Source: CAZDYI01 sp964509765
GTDB taxonomy: Bacteria > Pseudomonadota > Gammaproteobacteria > Tethybacterales > Tethybacteraceae
Direction of reading: 5' to 3'
Assembly: GCA_964509765.1 (NCBI GenBank)
Contig: CAZDYI010000109.1
Location: forward strand, 1 to 14,032
Length of the DNA stretch: 14,032 nucleotides
Position 1 is the first letter of the stretch. Every line of letters starts with the position of its first letter. The notes below the pieces were generated by a model. That model did no database searches, was not told where the DNA came from, and worked only from the letters and a program-made list of their open reading frames with translations. Both the position numbers and the translations under genes were made by a program. This document shows, in pieces, positions 13,601 to 14,032 of this stretch.

Positions 13601-14032
13601 ATGGGAGAGGCGGGATTGCAGGTCAGCGCCGACGCCGGAAGCGCCCCGGTTTTCGAGCCTGTCGCCAACGGCTCGCCGCGTTGCCTGAGCGCCGAACAGA
13701 TCGACCATTACAACAAGCAGGGATACATCTCCCCGCTGCCCGGTCTTGGAGAGGAGAGGGCCGAGGCCAACAGGGCATACTTCGACCGCCTGATGTCGGG
13801 GCTCGACAGCGGCCAGTCCTACGCGATCAACTGCTTCCAGGCGCGCCTCGCAGGCGTGTGGGACATCTGCACCGACCCCGTCATCCTGGACCACGTCGAG
13901 GACCTGCTCGGGCCGGACTTCGTGTGCTGGGCCTCGCACTTCTTTTGCAAGATGCCGCGCGACCCCAAGGCGGTCCCCTGGCACCAGGACGCGGTGTTCT
14001 GGCACCTCGAGCCTACGCGGACGGTCACCGTC
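13601..14032 (+). CDS. phytanoyl-CoA dioxygenase (PhyH) family protein, C-terminus off the window
   Basis: First 144 codons of a non-heme Fe(II)/2-oxoglutarate-dependent oxygenase. The family shape is clear: LSAEQIDHYNKQGYISPLPGL near the N-terminus (the typical opening of PhyH proteins), DPVILDHVEDLLGPDFVCWASHFFCKMPRD in the middle, then VPWHQDAVFW with the first two iron ligands of the HxD...H triad at His128 and Asp130. The distal His and the 2-oxoglutarate Arg would lie beyond the window. ATG 13601 is used; an in-frame GTG lies two codons upstream (13595). No clear Shine-Dalgarno. Members of this family hydroxylate many small molecules, including ectoine and secondary metabolites, so the substrate is unknown. 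Likely controlled by the divergent AraC-family gene. Confidence 0.9.
   Translation, partial: MGEAGLQVSADAGSAPVFEPVANGSPRCLSAEQIDHYNKQGYISPLPGLGEERAEANRAYFDRLMSGLDSGQSYAINCFQARLAGVWDICTDPVILDHVEDLLGPDFVCWASHFFCKMPRDPKAVPWHQDAVFWHLEPTRTVTV

Overview
The window is GC-rich with strong GC3 bias and looks like the chromosome of an environmental proteobacterium, probably gammaproteobacterial. The main clue is gene order. miaB is followed by a ybeZ/phoH-type ATPase, and on the other side lie an elongator-type CAU tRNA and a divergent UbiF/UbiH-type flavin hydroxylase. Escherichia coli has the same neighbours (ubiF, met/gln/leu tRNAs, miaB, ybeZ). No rRNA, insertion sequence, integrase or CRISPR array was seen.

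Layout: (1) 1-2210, minus strand: ybeZ/phoH (runs off the left edge) after miaB. (2) 2209-3883: a small plus-strand lipoprotein gene whose start codon overlaps that of miaB, a minus-strand tRNA-Met(CAU) with its own TATAAT box, and a plus-strand FAD monooxygenase of the ubiquinone-hydroxylase family. (3) 3934-10577, all minus strand: a 996-residue membrane-anchored TPR protein followed by four tandem paralogous type IV pilin/pseudopilin genes. (4) 10641-13405: a GlcF-type iron-sulfur protein (minus), a divergent apt (plus) and an AraC-family regulator (minus). (5) 13406-14032: a 195-bp regulatory spacer and the first 144 codons of a phytanoyl-CoA dioxygenase (PhyH) family protein that runs off the right edge.

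The most striking part is the pilin array. Each copy has a typical prepilin N-terminus (G|FTLVE...), but the codons for the short cytoplasmic leader contain a pure poly-G tract (10, 10, 10 and 9 G on the coding strand). In all four copies the tract as written puts the start codon one base out of frame with the pilin. Copies 1-3 would be restored by G9 and copy 4 by G10. Both wrong frames stop within about 15 bases of the tract. The tract encodes glycines in the part of the leader removed by prepilin peptidase, so it could work as an on/off switch that leaves the mature pilin unchanged. The copies share nearly identical N-terminal and C-terminal blocks and differ in two short loops. I infer a phase-variable, possibly antigenically variable, pilin family. 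Homopolymer miscalling in the assembly is the main alternative.

The other genes are mostly housekeeping: tRNA modification (MiaB), RNA metabolism (YbeZ), quinone synthesis, adenine salvage (Apt) and a lone glycolate-oxidase-type Fe-S subunit. At the right end, the AraC regulator and the PhyH oxygenase form a divergent pair that is likely a local regulatory unit.
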